DNA from: Colius striatus
Taxonomy: Eukaryota; Chordata; Aves; Coliiformes; Coliidae
DNA: 64,000 nucleotides
Assembly (NCBI RefSeq): GCF_028858725.1
Contig: NC_084768.1
Coordinates: 4,571,853-4,635,852, forward strand
Reading direction: 5' to 3'
Of this stretch, positions 43,894-61,197 are shown one piece after another. A model generated the notes under the pieces. The model saw nothing but the letters and a program-made list of their open reading frames with translations. It had not been told where the DNA came from and searched no databases. Both the position numbers and the translations under genes were made by a program. Numbering within the stretch: position 1 is the first letter of the stretch; each line of letters starts with the position of its first letter.

Positions 43894-46800
43894 TTGCCGT
43901 CATTTTGGGTCACAAAATAGACTCAGTATCATATTCTTCCTCTCATCTACCTGCTTCTGAAATACAAGAAATTAATTAATGCTTGAAGCCAGCACATTTT
44001 TCTGTTGTAAACAGCAAATGGGCTTCATGAAGACACCCTTAGGTATTTACCTCAACAATCCTAGAGGATGAAGTCTTTAGTTTTACCTCCTCTCTTCCTC
44101 TCACCACCTTCTTACCCTTACTTAACTCTGTCACAGCTGAGCTTACTGGAGGGTTTTGGCACAAGTGTCATAACACAGCTCCATATAAGACTCATTTCCT
44201 GAAGCCAGATTTGACCATCTCCAGACCTCACACCCAGTGCCATCCTCACACACCTCTTCCTTTGGCTTTGGAAGGGCTTTGCCTATAACACTCCCAGGGC
44301 CCTGAGCTTTGCCACACAGGAGGAGAGCTTCTCCAGATAGCTAAATGTGTTTATCAGTCTTTCTGATGGTTAGTTAATTAAAACTTTTAACAGTTAGCAA
44401 CCTTGGAACAGGCACAGGTTTACTCACCATTTTGACAGAGATCCATGCCTCCAGGATTCAATGTGCACAGGTAGACAACATGCATGGTTTGTCCCACTGA
44501 CTGTCCCCACCTCCTCTGTCCACCCAGTGAAAACCAGCTTGTGACTCACGAAAGCATCCTGGTCTCCAGTGGCATTTTGGATTCCATTTGACAAGGACAA
44601 TAGTTGCTATGGCTGGACGTTAGGAAGGACCACGAGCCCCCTTACTCAGTGCTCAGTGCTGTGGCTGCTGCTGCCTTAGATACCAGCACCAACCACAAGA
44701 TCGGCTCTTCCCAGGTATCAGGATCTCCTTCAGAACTGGCTGATGTTTTGCTTTCACCAGTAAGAAGTCCTTGTGTTGTAGTCGTTAGAGACCACTGCTG
44801 GGCAAGAGAGCCAACATCAAAGCACACATCGCTGTCCCGTGCAGAGGCAAAGGCAGCAGTGACTGCAGGTGCCGGTGCTGCAGTGCCGCTCACACTGTGC
44901 AGGAAGCGAGACAGAGCACATGGCAAGCAGGACAGGAACGTACAATTGCCCTCTGACTGGCTCTCTTCTCAGAGGACAGGTAAGACATCAGCTATCCCTG
45001 CCTATGTAATTCAGCCCCTGGCAACATTTGCCCTTTAAGCAGTAATCAAGACCATTACCTTTCAGCATCACATGTTGCCAAAATGCCGTGAAAAACAACA
45101 TTAGGTCTTTTAATTAAAACAGTGGATCAGTTCCACCTCTAGGACCTTCATGTCTTTTCTCAAGTTTCTTTCCATTCCTTCTGAAGAGTCTTGATGGAAA
45201 AAGTCGGTTTTAAGGGCTAGTTTAACTTCTGGGTGAACAGCAGGGCCTGACTGTTAAATCCTGTCCAGTTACCCCAGGACATCAGCAACATTGCTCCAAG
45301 GAAACTTGGACCCAGTGCACTGGAGCAGGTTCTATGATCAGACAAAGTACCCTCAGAAATTCACTATAATTCTGTCATTTCATTTGGAATGACTTTTTTT
45401 AAAATGACATCATTTGTATTTTTTTCCCTTGGCTATGCCAAAACCAAAGAACCAAGGCAAAACCTGAGGCAAATCACATTTTATAACTCTGAAAGCATAA
45501 ATCTCAGCCACTTATACCTGTGCTTACAGAGGAGTCCTTGCTCTGTATGAACATAAAAGTACCAACCAGAGAGCTGCTTGAGAGGGTTATATGCTTCCCC
45601 ATAAATGGAGATCAACCTTATAAACTCTTTTGTTTAACTGCATCTTTTTGCTGATTTCCACCAATTCGTTCAGGCACTAAGTTGCCAACGGTGGAATAAG
45701 GGTTGTTGGTGCTTGTTGCATTGCTGTCTTACCCTCGAGCTCTGCTTTAAAGCTGAGAGCTCTGCCAGGAAGGTGTGTGTCCAGCTGGGCAGCCAGGGGC
45801 AGCCAATGGCCTGGGTCACCTTGGGGAAGGCACATTCCAGGCTTATTTTTGTAACTTTCTATGACAGAAGTTTATAGAAATTAGATAAATGCAACTTTTC
45901 AAAGCCAATTCTTCCCCACTTCCTTATTTTGCAGAAGTAAGAGGGGGTTTTGAGTGTTGTTAAATTTAAGCCAACCATTACTTCGTGCAATCACAAGGTG
46001 ACATTTGTTTGTCCCCAGACAACATTCAAAAATTCTGTGAAATGTACAGTGCAAAAGCTGTTTAAAAAGCCTTTGTAGTACTGAGAAAATCTACAGCAAG
46101 GTATCAAGCAACCAAAATAGATGAGTACTGCTTCAAGAGATGCTTGATCACGTATTAGAAAGAAAATGAGAAGAAAACGGACTTCTACAGTTTAAAGTAG
46201 TACTGCAAATTCAAACATCAGCTTTTAGCAAAAGCAGCCTCTGCTGGAGTAGCACATCTAGAATGTAAGAGCTAAATTACTGCAGGGCTCACTTGCCCAG
46301 TGGTCTGTTGGATGATTGTGCCGATGGAGCAACACATCTTTCTTGCAGCTGTATGACACTTTACTGACTCCATAGCTGCCCAAGAAGGCTGCAAAAACTT
46401 AGGGAAATAGGGCATCCCCAGGAGGGTGGGGATGATATATGCCTAGGATCCTCACAAGGTTAGACCAGAGGTTATTTGCCCCTAGCACTCAAGCATTCAA
46501 AGAGCCCAAATCTAGATACAGCCAGTTTTTATCAGGTCAGTTTCCTTGTTTCATCAGTAAGTGGAATCACTTACTGACATGGATTCTACTCATTTTCATA
46601 TTGCCAGATTGAGGTGTCAGTTATGCTTCTGTGGGCAAACAATGCAGCAAGTCTATCAACATTATAATAATGTAATAACTCTATAGCATATGGAGTTGTC
46701 TTATATAAGTTTATGTCTTGCTTTATTATATACTTAGAAAAAAACTAAGTTAGTAAGACATAAGCAAGAATTCATTACTGTGTCAAAGATCATGGCCACA

Positions 46801-49800
46801 TGGCTCATTTCAACTGTCACAGAGATACAGCTTGTTTATAATTACCTGACAGACACACACAAAGGTTCCTGTGAGAATAAGCCACCAATAGTAAAGCAAA
46901 ACCTCAGATCTTGTACAAAAATCAGTATTCCTAACTATTAAAACAGTCAGCCTCTAATTACTTTAAATAATACATCTCTTTGAAACATTTCAGGCAATAT
47001 ATGAGCTCTTAAGTCTCTCAAAATACAAGGAAGGTTGTGATAATTTCTCTTAAGCATCTTCTAATTACAACAGAAATTGATCATTTCTCTAGAGCAAAAG
47101 CCTAACAGATAAACATTTTTTTTGTAATCACCTTCTTTAGGTTTTTATTAAGTAGTTGTGATCCTTCCTACAAAGTAAGTGAAATTAGTCTCTCATATTA
47201 CCTGGCCTGGTTCCTCAAGGCACCCCTTACTACCCTGTGTCAGAGAATTTACTTGTTTAACAAAACTGGACCATGTTCTGCTTCCCAACAGTACAGAACT
47301 ACTTTTGCTGAGGGCCTGATGCTGGGGTATTGTTTGGTTGGTTGGTTTGGTTTGAGGAGAGTGTGTTCATCCTCTCCTGGTAAGTCCTGTGCTTTAGGTT
47401 TAAATCCTCATTACACTTTCCTGCGATTACCCTGTATTAATCCTGAATTTGTTTCCATATCAGTCCAACTACAGCAAGAAACAGATGATGGAAAAGTTAA
47501 GCAAAGGTTGTGATTTGCTCCAGAGTATTTGCTCCACAGAATACGTTCATCTTGTTAAAAGACAGCAAAACACAGAGCCCTTGTGTTATTGCTCACAGGT
47601 ACAGCAAAGCAAAGATGAGATTAATCATTTGAAGCTACCAAGATGAAAACATCCTAAAGATGAAGAGCACTTCAGCTTCTAAATGAAGAGCACTGATAAA
47701 ATTATTTGATAAGGACCAAAAATGCTTATCTTCATTCATTGAATTCATTGCATTCCTCTGTCAATCCAGCTCCACAGGTCCTGGCTTCCTTGAAAATTCC
47801 TGCTTTTTTTTTTCCCACAAGTGCCTTGAAGAAAATAGTTCAAAGGAACCAGCAGCACAAGCCCATTCAGCCTCTGGTCCAACTCCACCTGCCAAGTCCA
47901 ACTGATCTTTGCACATTTCTAGCAGTGACACAAATTCTGCAGACAACCCTTCCATCTGTGATACTCCACACACAAATAACTAGCTCACTGGAATCTGTCC
48001 CTCCTGTTATTCCCATTCTTTTTTGGTTCTTAATTATATAACTGACAAGCTTTTAGCAAGCAGTCCACTGCTACCAACACATTTGTCTGAGATTTGTCTG
48101 TCTGTCCCACAGGAAGCCTCCTGTGCAATGAACACTTTGTATCTCTTTCAGCAGTATTTTGATGTTTTACTTGACAGAAATCCTGCTTTCATTTCAGTCT
48201 GACACTCTGAGGCAGCTGCAGAACACTGAGCTAATCACCACCTTTCATTGCATTGTTCTTTAAACTTCACCTTAGCCCATGCATCCAGAAAATACCTTTG
48301 GCAGGAATGGAATCGGGTTTCTCAGCAACTTGCCTCTGTCTGCTCAAAGGGTTTTATAAACACATCCCATGTTTGTCTTCTTTTTGAGAAGATTTTTCCT
48401 CTGCAGCATTTGTTATGGAAAGAGGAGTCAGTATCTCCTCCCAAGTAGCCATTTCCACTCTTGCTGCTGGAGCAACAAGCCTGTCAATGAGCTCACCTCC
48501 GTAGGGCACCAGCACAACCACGCCTGTGTCCAGGCCTGATGGTGCTCAAATTGTTCCAGTTAGCTGGAAACCAGCCTTTGGATTTTTCCAGTTTGATAAG
48601 CAACTGTGGGTGTCCTTAAACATTTTCTCTCAAAAGGGAAATGCTGCAGAGCTGTAGCCAAGGACAGGAACCCATCTATCCCTGAAGGATGCACACTTCA
48701 GCTGTGATCAGCTTCCATGCTTTTAATACAGTGCTGTGTTGTTCTCGCATCAGACCCACATCCAATGCAAAAGTACAAACATCTGTGACCAGTAGTCAAA
48801 GGGATCTGGAAAAAAACAGCAAGCTAAGAAACAGACATGAGAGCCTTTCAAGACTGAGCAGAAAACCCAAATGAGCTTCCTGTCACCAGAAGAAGTCACC
48901 CAGCGCCACACAGCTTGTATTTCTCCTTGTTGAGCCAAAAAATCCTCCTGTGCCGATTCCAGGTTCATGACAGATTACACTTTGTGGAACACGCTGCATT
49001 TCCCTGCATTCACTTGCAGATTTTTCAGCCTTAACACAAAGCACTTGTAAATGAAGCAGTTCTTCTGTAGCATTAGCATGCATCAAGCAGTTGCATAGGA
49101 ACAGCAGATCCACACGAGGGACCTTCAACCACCCCTCCATCAGCATTTCTGGGAGGAAGCACTGCCTGCCATGAGTCATTATCTCCAACAGCTGTACATC
49201 TGTACTGATTGGAATTCTTCTTTTGCAGATCATCCTGCCTTTCTTGGGTACCCAAGCAATAGAGCTGCCATTGTGCCAGCACCTGGACTCCCCACAATGC
49301 ATCCATGGCAAGTCAATTGCCTTCCAGCCACCATTTTTCTAATCCTGACAAACTTTAAAAAGCATTTTCTCAAACCAAACCTGTGTGCATTTTTTACTGC
49401 CTTTTTCCCATGTTGCACATAATGATCATCATTACATTTTATTCATCACAACAGCAGTGCCATGATGAGTTAATACAGCCCTTATCTTCAGAGCCAGACC
49501 TCTCTATTTGTCAGAGGGAGTGTACGTTCCTTGTCACTCTCTCCTCTTGAAAGACAACCCAGGATAAACTGTTCTCTCATTATAGATTTTTTGAACATCT
49601 GAGGTATCAGTTTAAGTTTAGTAAGTGTCCACTCACACATTTCACAGATGCAGAGTAGCCAAATTTTAATTAGCTGCCCAAACCCGAAGAAAGCCTGAAA
49701 GTCTGTTTCCTGTTCAATCAAGCTTTGTCCTTCAGCTTTGTGTCAGCCCTTCCCACTTCCACTGTCAAAACAAATGAGAAAAAATTATTGCTCAGTTCTT

Positions 49801-52683
49801 CACACTTACCTTATCTGCTTCCTTTAAGCACTGCATCATTCCTTGGTTTGTACCTCTGTGTCCCTCCTAATCATGCAAAAACGGGATGGAGACAACTTGA
49901 ATTCCATTCTGGGGGCTGCTGGATGCACTTCTGTAATTGCAAGGCTTATTGTGACATGGTCATGCTCTCTCGTGACTTATTGAGGAACATGAATGGTGGC
50001 TGGTAATTTCACACCTTTGTAGCTATAAATGCCATGGATGTGTTACCAGGAATCTTGAAGCCCAACTCTAGATGAGCATTTATTAATTTAGCCTATTGTC
50101 TACGTTTCTTAGAAGCTTTTTGTGGTACCTGAATAAGATTTTAACAGATCCTTGGCAAAACCAGTGGCCTTTCTTGTCCCTTCTTCCTCACCTTGCTGGC
50201 AGCTACATACCACCTACTCCTGTAGCCATTTCCAAACAGCCTCCTTGTACCAGCTACAGATACAGTGGGTTTGCCCTGCAGAAACAATTTGTGCCTTTCC
50301 AGTCATTTTCTCACACAGTTAGGACTCTAGCAATTTTTCCCCTGTGAAGAGTTCTGTAGTTGTTTGCATTACAAGTCACTGATGATATGAGCATTACATT
50401 TCTGTTACACAACCTCATTTACTTCCAATAAAACACACAGGCTGTTCTCTCTGAACTCTGAGAGGTCAGTCCCCCTCCCTGCTCTGAGCGTTTTTGTATG
50501 CCCTGTATGTCAAGAAATCTTCTGAGTTACTTGAAGCTGCAGCATTAGCACTTCTCTCATCATCGTCATCTCCTGAAGATGATGCATTGAAGCCTCTCTA
50601 CCAAAAACCTTCCATCAGCAGAACCAGTCCACCCACATAACAGAGTTTCAGACAGGCTCTCACAGCTTTGTTTCAGAGGTTTTACTTCAGAAACATAGTT
50701 GCTTTTGCTCTTCCTCCTGAATAGGGAAGCAGCCATGGTCACTGCTTACAATGAGGATTTCCTCAACCTGTATATAATACAATTAATCAATTCTTCTCTC
50801 AGATTAACCACACTGGTTTTCTCCTTGGAAACTGAGTATCAGATGGTGTTAACTTCAGGACAACTGGATACTCATATGATACTCATGTATCATATGATCT
50901 GAAAACAAAGGGAGCGATTAGCAAGGTAACTTCCTGAGCTACCCCACAGAATGGCAGAGCAAACAATACCAGGACAAAAGCCTCCTTGGTCACGGCAGGC
51001 GTGGGAATGCATCCTATTTCCAGAGCTGGTGACATTAACCTTCAGCTGTAAGGCTCTTCAAGGAGCACTTCAGCAGCAAACAGAACTACTGTAAGGCTTG
51101 AGAATTAGGCAGTCCACTGGACCATGTACTTAGTGTCACATCCTTCAGATTTTAAGAAATGGTCCCATTCATCTCACATAGACCTGGAAATAAACTCTGA
51201 TGAATTCTATCAAATAGGACAGCAGAGGCTGATTTCTCACAAAGTGTCACGCTAGATTATACTAGATCTGCACCTCGCTGCCTGAATATAAACCTTTGGG
51301 AAACTGGTCTAACATCCAATTTTAATATCTGAACAGGAGCTTGCTGCTGTTCCCTACCCTCAGTTCTATGCCAGCTACAGTATCAACACATTCCCCTTAA
51401 AAACGGAGCATTAACAGTGTTTTCTTGTACCACATTCTCTGAAGATTAGCATCTTCAGTCCAGCTACGTTAGAACAACATCTACAGACAAAAAAAAGCAG
51501 ATTAGCCTGAGCTTTGTCATTCAGAGATCTTACCTTTAGCACTTCAATAACAACATGCTTCCCTTGTAAGCAAGGCTCACAGAAACCACTTGATCCCAGA
51601 TGATCAGGACCCGGGACCAGCTACCCAAGTAGCTTGTGACAATCCACACCGTGGAGTGCAGGACGTAAGGCTGCATTACGTGCATGGAGACAGCTATTCC
51701 TATAAGAGAACTGGGCTGCACTAGATGCTACTTGGCAGTGGAAGTCCCTGCTCTATCCCAGCCACCACAGCCCAAGATGGACCATCTCGAGATACTACAG
51801 AGATGTGGCACTTCAACAGCTGTGACTGCAACACAGTCCCTCATCTGCTAGCATGCTGCGACAGCATCGAGTATTTGGGGCTGTGCTAAGAGAGCTGGGG
51901 AACCCTCAGCTCTGTGCAAGTACCATTTATTGAATCGTTTCCAGACTGGCAGCCCTGAGGGGATGCAATAAATCATGGACTTGGCCCAACAGCCTGTGAA
52001 ATTGGTAAGGAGCAGTTGTTGAGTCTGCAGGTAGAGAAGGATCCAGAGCAAGCATTATCACACTGCCAAGACTGGAATTGCACAATTTCATATGCTCACT
52101 AAAATGGAACAGTTTTCTATATATTGAGGTTCAAAATATTTAAAAAAAAAAGTTTAGAAACATTACCCTTGTGTTAGCAGCTACAGAACCTCTCCTGCCA
52201 AAATAAAGTTAGTCCAGGATAGAAGAAAAACAAAAATGATGAACCTTTGCGTTAAAAGTTTGATTACATGAACCTCTGTCAGTAGGCTTAATCTCACTGG
52301 AGATTTCCTAAGGCACAGAAGTTATATTTGAAAATAAACCTAGAGCAGCCCTTCCTCCAACTCAGTTTTGCTGGTCCTTCCTCATACACAGACCTCAAAA
52401 TGCATGCAGCAGCATATCACAAGTGCAATATACACTGACTAGTACTTGGAGAAGATTACCCATTGTTTGCACTGAAATAATTTGGCAGATGAAGCTGTGA
52501 TAGAGCCTTGTGGTTTTTTCCCCCTAGAAATATCTATGTCCTATTTTCAATTTGAGGAACAGTATGTTAAATGCTTCAATTCCTCCCGCATCACTCAGTC
52601 TCACGTTTCACTGACACAGATCATGTAACATCATAACTAACTTTTAAAGTTGATTCTGGTTTTTTTCAGTTTGCAGTTGTGTG
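43894..52683. other. Gene-free stretch after the satellite
   Basis: About 8.8 kb of mostly AT-rich unique sequence. I found no exon with family features, no CR1 tail and no RNA gene. The longest open frame, 144 codons at 44604-45038 on the plus strand, has no recognisable motif. Confidence 0.45.
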
Positions 52684-52689
52684 TTTATT
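52684..52689 (-). terminator. C1orf52: Candidate C1orf52 poly(A) signal
   Basis: Plus-strand TTTATT gives AATAAA on the minus strand, about 600 nt past the C1orf52 stop codon. The 3'UTR would be 52684-53287. Confidence 0.45.
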
Positions 52690-53287
52690 ACAAACAAAAC
52701 CCTGAGGAACCTGTTATGACACAAGAAATACATCATGACAATTCATACAGTACAGAATTCACCCTCCTATTCACCAAGCACACAAGGCAGTATTTGTACT
52801 GCAGATGTTTCCAGATGTAGTTTTATTCCAGCGACTTCTTTGCAGTCTTTACATACATTTCAAAACAACACTAACCAAACTTATCACAGGACAGTACTTC
52901 AAAGAATCTTTAGTATATACTCCTTTATAAAAGGTTTTGACACAATGGAAAAGTCAGTCCAAAAAAGCTCATGTTACCAGGCTTCTTGATAAACAAGACA
53001 CCGTGAAGTCCTGTAACCGGCATGAGCACAGGCATCCCTTAACAATGGATCTCTCTTCCAAATTCCTCTCTTAAATAAACAGGTTTCAATTCTGTTCAGT
53101 AGACAAGTTTCTATTATGATACTGTCCATTGACTGTTGTGCTTTCCAAAAGGCAAGCATACTACAGAAATAACATTCCCTACCTGACAGGAGAGAGACAT
53201 TTAGTAAACATGTATTTGTTTCCTGTTCCAGCAGAGGAATCCAAGTTCACTGAAATTCTCATCATGGCTAAATCCAGCACGCCCCGC

Positions 53288-56337
<3,050 letters not shown>

Positions 56338-56343
56338 TTTATT
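56338..56343 (-). terminator. BCL10: Candidate BCL10 poly(A) signal
   Basis: AATAAA on the minus strand, about 1.96 kb past the BCL10 stop codon. A second candidate is at 56908-56913. A 3'UTR near 2 kb would fit the long BCL10 mRNA known in mammals. Confidence 0.4.
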
Positions 56344-58303
56344 CCAAAAGTTGTGACAAAAATATTTCAAATCTAAAAAAACCACAGCATGTTATAAACA
56401 CTTGGTAAGACATTCACTGAAGGCCTGGGGTCAGTCGGCTCCACAGCAGCAGCGGCGCCTGCTCGGGCCAACTCCGGCCGCAAGCGCCCCGCGGTCGGGC
56501 TCCAATGTGAGGCCGTCTGTGCCATGCGCCCAGGCACCTCCTTGGGGAAGGCCAAGCTTGCTTGCCCTCATCTGTTACAGGAAAGGAAGCAGGGACCCAA
56601 ACCCAAGTACAGCTCTTTAGGCGGTTACAGGAGATACTTAGAGAAATCAATTTTGTGGCATCCAGAGTATGTGTAAGAGGTTAATGGAAGAGAGGGATTT
56701 AAGACTACCCTTAATGTCATGTTAGAGAGCAAAATTTTGCCTTCTGAGCCAAGCAGTTTTGTTGAAAAGAATTTTCACTGTCTGACTTTAGCTGTATACA
56801 AGAAAACCAAGGATTTTTTATAAACACTGAACAGAAGCCCATATCCACATCTTTACTGGATGTAAGCTGTTTATACGCTAAGTATGGAGTGTAGGTGAGC
56901 ATTGCAGTTTATTTTAATCTACTTTCAAAACCAGAGTAAACATGAAAAAAAACACCCAGAAACGATGCTGAGGTCCTGCAGATGGCCTGTCTCCACAGGA
57001 GAACACAGCTTACCTGGGTTTGAACTGGAATGGAATTACATGGCTTCAGCGCTGTACGAGAGCCAAAATCATTTAAAGCCTTAAATACAAACCTACCCTT
57101 TGATATGTCAAAGCATCCCGCTAAAGTCCCATCCTGCAGAACACAACTGTACACATTCCCAAGTAAGAGTTTGCCTTTGATTGGTAATTTTAAAGTGATC
57201 ATAGGCCTGCTTTGTAAAAACTAGATTACAGCTCAAGAGTAGAGTATGAGAGGAACAGAGCATGTTACATTGTGTCAAGAAATGAGAACCTTCCCATGTT
57301 GAAATAGTTTAAAATGCATTCGACTCTAAACAATCTGAAATGTAAACGTGTCTATCTGCTTTGAAGAGTAGGTATCTGAAGTGCAACACTTCCAAGAGTC
57401 TTTCAGGTACCGACCCTTCCTTGCTACAGGACTCCTCCTCCACTTCCCTACTAGAACAAAACATACCAGCTTTGTTTCTTAATAGCATGATACAGTGACA
57501 AAGAGCATTCCCCAGTGATATTTTCTTACAGCCCAGGTGATGCTGTTACAGCAGTTTATGTTCCTTTTCCAGTACTAATGAGAATTTGTGTTTAAAGTGC
57601 ATCTCAAATCACAAATCTCTAACGCACACACACGAGAACCATACGCAGAGATTTGTGCAAGTACGTTTGCTGTCCCACCTCACTGTGATTTTGGTTTACT
57701 ACACAAAGTCCAGACAATTCAGAGACATCTCGCAAACAAGCATAGCTACAGATTTGTCCAGATTTCAGGGCTTTTTGGAAATGGAGCTGCATACACATAC
57801 ATAGAAGGCAGAATTTATCCTACAGAGGAACATTTAATTTGGTAAACAAGTTCAAGGTTTTTGGTAAGAACGTTTAAACTTCTTATTCAGAATTTTTTAA
57901 TACTCAATATTTTTTCTAATTATCTTTCCAAATTCACCCATCACAGAAACATTAAGAAAAGCAGATTTGTAAGGTTCTGTAGGAAGAAAACACCCCTTTG
58001 CTCCATAACTGCAGCTTAAGTATCTGCAGCCAAACGTGAAGTCTTAAACACACTGCTTTAAAAAGCAAATCTTTGCAGGTATAATACCATGATCTTTTGA
58101 AAAGTAGAAAAAGCTCCCTAAAAAACATAGATCAAGCAGCTCCAGAGTCACTCAATTACAAAAATCAAATTACCCCTTTAAAACAGTAAATTGCATCGAT
58201 TGCTTCCTCTGATATTGCTAGTTAAGTTTGAAGACAATTTAGAACGTTCTAAAGCATCACACAAAGTTTCAGTACGTTGGGATCAACAGAGAAGTTGTTA
58301 TGT
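56344..58303 (-). other. BCL10: Probable BCL10 3'UTR
   Basis: AT-rich, non-coding sequence between stop codon and candidate poly(A) signal. The extent is inferred. Confidence 0.4.
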
Positions 58304-58671
58304 TCACTGGGGCTGAAGAGAACGTGATCTTAGAGGCAAAAAGCAATTGTCACTGGAACTAGTGCAGGGCTCCTGCTGCTCTGCCTGGAGCTCTGGGGGG
58401 AGTGGAGGAGCGCCGGGATCGCCAGGCCCTGGAAGGGTGCCCGAGAACACAGCACGTGCTGCATTTCCCATCTCCGCAACTGGCACGTTCATGGAGTGAA
58501 GGGAGACGGCAGACACAAAGGCAGCGGTGCTGTAATCTTCTTCTGGATGGTATATTGGGGTAGATTCCTTGTCTTTTGTTTTATCAAAAAAATTGGATTC
58601 ATCAGAATACGATCTAGAAAGATTGTTTGTTCCTCCATACAGTGAGGTCATACAGGTGCTGCAGCTTAGAC
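58304..58671 (-). CDS. BCL10: BCL10 coding exon 3 (terminal)
   Basis: 368 nt, acceptor GTCTCAG. Encodes the Ser/Thr-rich C-terminal region, stop TGA at 58306-58304. Confidence 0.94.
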
Positions 58672-60044
58672 CTGAGACAAAAACGAGAGACTGGATTTAA
58701 TTGCAAGACAGTGCACTCTTAAAACTGTGCTCCGGTTTAGCATCAGTTGATCTCGTCAAGGAGCAACTGTCTGTAATTTTAACAGGCTAACCTCTTCATC
58801 TCACCTGTGACACCCCAATACACACGACACATTAAAAAAATACATGCAGGTTACTTAGGCTGATGTGAATGATTTCTCTGTATCTCTGTACCAGCTACTG
58901 TTTTCCAGAGACATCATAATTTAAGGTTTGTTTTAGGAAGTCACTTTAGTCCCTTGAGTCATCTTTTGATAGTTTTTTCTCCCTATTCAAACCTTTAAAA
59001 GCTTCAACCACATGGTTCTACTCCAAAGCGGACTGCACTTGAAGGCTGGTTTACCTGAAGCCAGAGAAAACTTTAGGTCTTTCATCTCTAGTGTTGAAAT
59101 GTACCTCTTCCTTCCTTATTTCTCTTTTGATGGGTGTGAAAGGAGAAGTAAGGTTTTTGGTTTAGATGGCTTTGGCTTTTTTTAATCTTCCTTAAAACTG
59201 AAGTGCATATAGTCACTTCAAGATTTGTGTGTCAACAAAATCTCTCTGCCTGTATGAAACAAAACACACACATTTGCAGTGTCTGATTTTAAGTTTTGGC
59301 ATTGAAGGCATATAGGAGAATTCCTCTCAGGCTTTTGCTGGCTTATCTTCTGCTGAGGTGCAAACTTTGACAAAACCAGAACATCCTGCCACAGCAGTAA
59401 ATAGCTTCAAGAGAAATGCAAGATGGAAGATAACCACGTATTGTGAGTTCTGAATTAGAGCTTCAGAGAAAGCAAAACTGAAATGTGAAGACAGACATAT
59501 CCATCATAAATACACCTGACAGAGCTTTCTGAAATCTGTTACTTGTGATGTGTTCAGGTAGTAAAAAGGCAAAGGCAGGGTATATGCACTAGGTAAAGTC
59601 CACACGTTCCAAAATGTTTCTCCTAAACACTATGAGGAAAAAATCCCACCAAAACGTCATTACTAAGAAACATGATTTAAAGAATCATTGACATTTAATT
59701 TTGCAGACCCTCAAAATAAAACATGTCATACAAAATATTCCTATAAAGTCCTTACCTTTGAGAGCTTCAAGTTTTTCATTTTTTACTTTTAACACCACAT
59801 CAGTTATCTTTTGTAACAGGAAGTTTTGTGTTCTTTCTCGTCTGATGGATTCAATTAAAAAATCTAGTCCCTTTGGGTTTTCTGCTAAGTAGTCCAGTAA
59901 CTTCCCAGTTTTTTTCCTACTGGAAGATCTGGAAGAAATTTCTTCTGTATCTTCTCTTGTGAGGATTTTCTTTGAACGTAGGTAATCAAAATGTCTCTCA
60001 GCTATGATTTTATCACACAAGTAAGGACGCATCCGTTCTAAAGC
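58304..60044 (-). CDS. BCL10: BCL10 immune signalling adaptor (5' exon missing from window)
   Basis: Cytosolic CARD adaptor that bridges CARD-coiled-coil scaffolds such as CARD11 to MALT1 and activates NF-kB after antigen-receptor signalling. Two exons are present, 60044-59756 and 58671-58304, giving 218 residues. Human has 233 residues with 19 in exon 1, so this protein would be about 237. The first exon here holds nearly the whole CARD: RPYLCDKIIAERHFDYLRSK, ILTREDTEEISS, KLLDYLAENPKGLDFLIESI. The second starts GLSCSTC and carries NNLSRSYSDESNF, the Ser/Thr-rich tail and GPGDPGAPPLPPELQ, ending SLQPQ. No ATG-bearing exon 1 ending in a Val-Lys-Lys-Asp-like codon string is visible up to 64000. 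Confidence 0.95.
59756..60044 (-). CDS. BCL10: BCL10 coding exon 2 (CARD)
   Basis: 289 nt, acceptor TTTTTCAG before GCTTTAGAA, donor GTAAGG. 96 codons plus one base, phase 0 at the start, as expected if exon 1 encodes 19 whole codons. Confidence 0.94.
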
Positions 60045-60801
60045 CTGAAAAACAAAGACCGGTATTAGCCCATCTTTCCATTTATTCAGAAGCCCTGTAT
60101 TTGAAACCTGGATGATCCTGACACAAGTTAAAGGAAACAATTCTTAAAGCTGCTCCTGTGTTACCTAGCAGATATTATTCTCCTTGTAAAGAAAACAATT
60201 AAAAAGTTATCTAATTTACTCACCTCTTTCATTAGTTTCCTTTGAGGGAACTCAGGACTTTTAATGCACGTTAAGTAATATGGCAAAGAGCTACTGAAAA
60301 CGTTACCTGTATCACGTCTGTGGTTATCCCATTTCAGAACAGTCAGGAGTAAGAATGAAAAGAGACTACACCAACAAAACACATCAACCAACAAGACACA
60401 TCAGCACCTACTCACTTTGTCTACAGACACACTAATTCTCGATGACTACCCAATGACCATGTTTCCATACTATTTGTATTCACAAGGCACCACTCAAAGT
60501 ATTGCAGTTACTGCTCTTTTCTGTACATCCAGCAAAAGCAGTCTCAGAGCAACAGCATGAATATATTAATGTTTTAAAAGGTTTGTTAAATAAACACCAC
60601 TATTTATAAGTTCAAGAGGTTACTGGCATCCAATACACATGCCCTTTCATCCACAGATGTATCTATTCTCAAAAGATTTTACTGTCTGCCTTTTGCCCTC
60701 ATCAAACTGTCTTCTTTTGGTTTAAAATTTTGTCTTAAGCACCTGCAGCAACTTGCACATCTCTAACACGCTGCATAGGCCACTGAGATACTGCAACTCT
60801 G

Positions 60802-61197
60802 ATGAGGAAAGGCTGTGGGAACTGGGGCTGTTTATTCTAGAAAAGAGAAGACTGAGGGGGGATCTTATTTATATTTACAAATACCTAAAGGGTGGGTGGC
60901 AGGAGGTTGGGACATCCCTTTTTTCTATGATATCTAGCAACAGGACGAGGGGTAATGGGATGAAGCTGGAACACAAAAAGTTCCACTTAAATATAAGAAA
61001 AAACTACTTCACTGTGAGGTGAGGGAGGCCTGGCACAGGCTGCCCAGAGGGGTTGTGGAGGCTCCTTCCTTGGAGGTCTTCAAGACCCATCTGGACATGT
61101 TCCTATGAAACCTGATCTAGGTGACCCTGCTTCTGCAGGAGGGTTGGACTAAATGATCTCTAAAGGTCCCTTCCAACCCCTACCATTCTATGACTCT
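60802..61197 (+). mobile_element. CR1 LINE, 3' fragment with tail
   Basis: Starts near GAGGAAAGGCTGTGGGAACT and runs through GGTGGCAGGAGGTTGGGACA, AACACAAAAAGTTCCACTTA and CAGGCTGCCCAGAGGGGTTG to CCTACCATTCTATGACTCT. It is antisense to BCL10 and lies in its presumed intron 1. Confidence 0.92.

Noticed and set aside
44604-45038. 144-codon plus-strand frame as a gene
   Set aside because: No motif, no recognisable family and no promoter-like context. This length is possible by chance.
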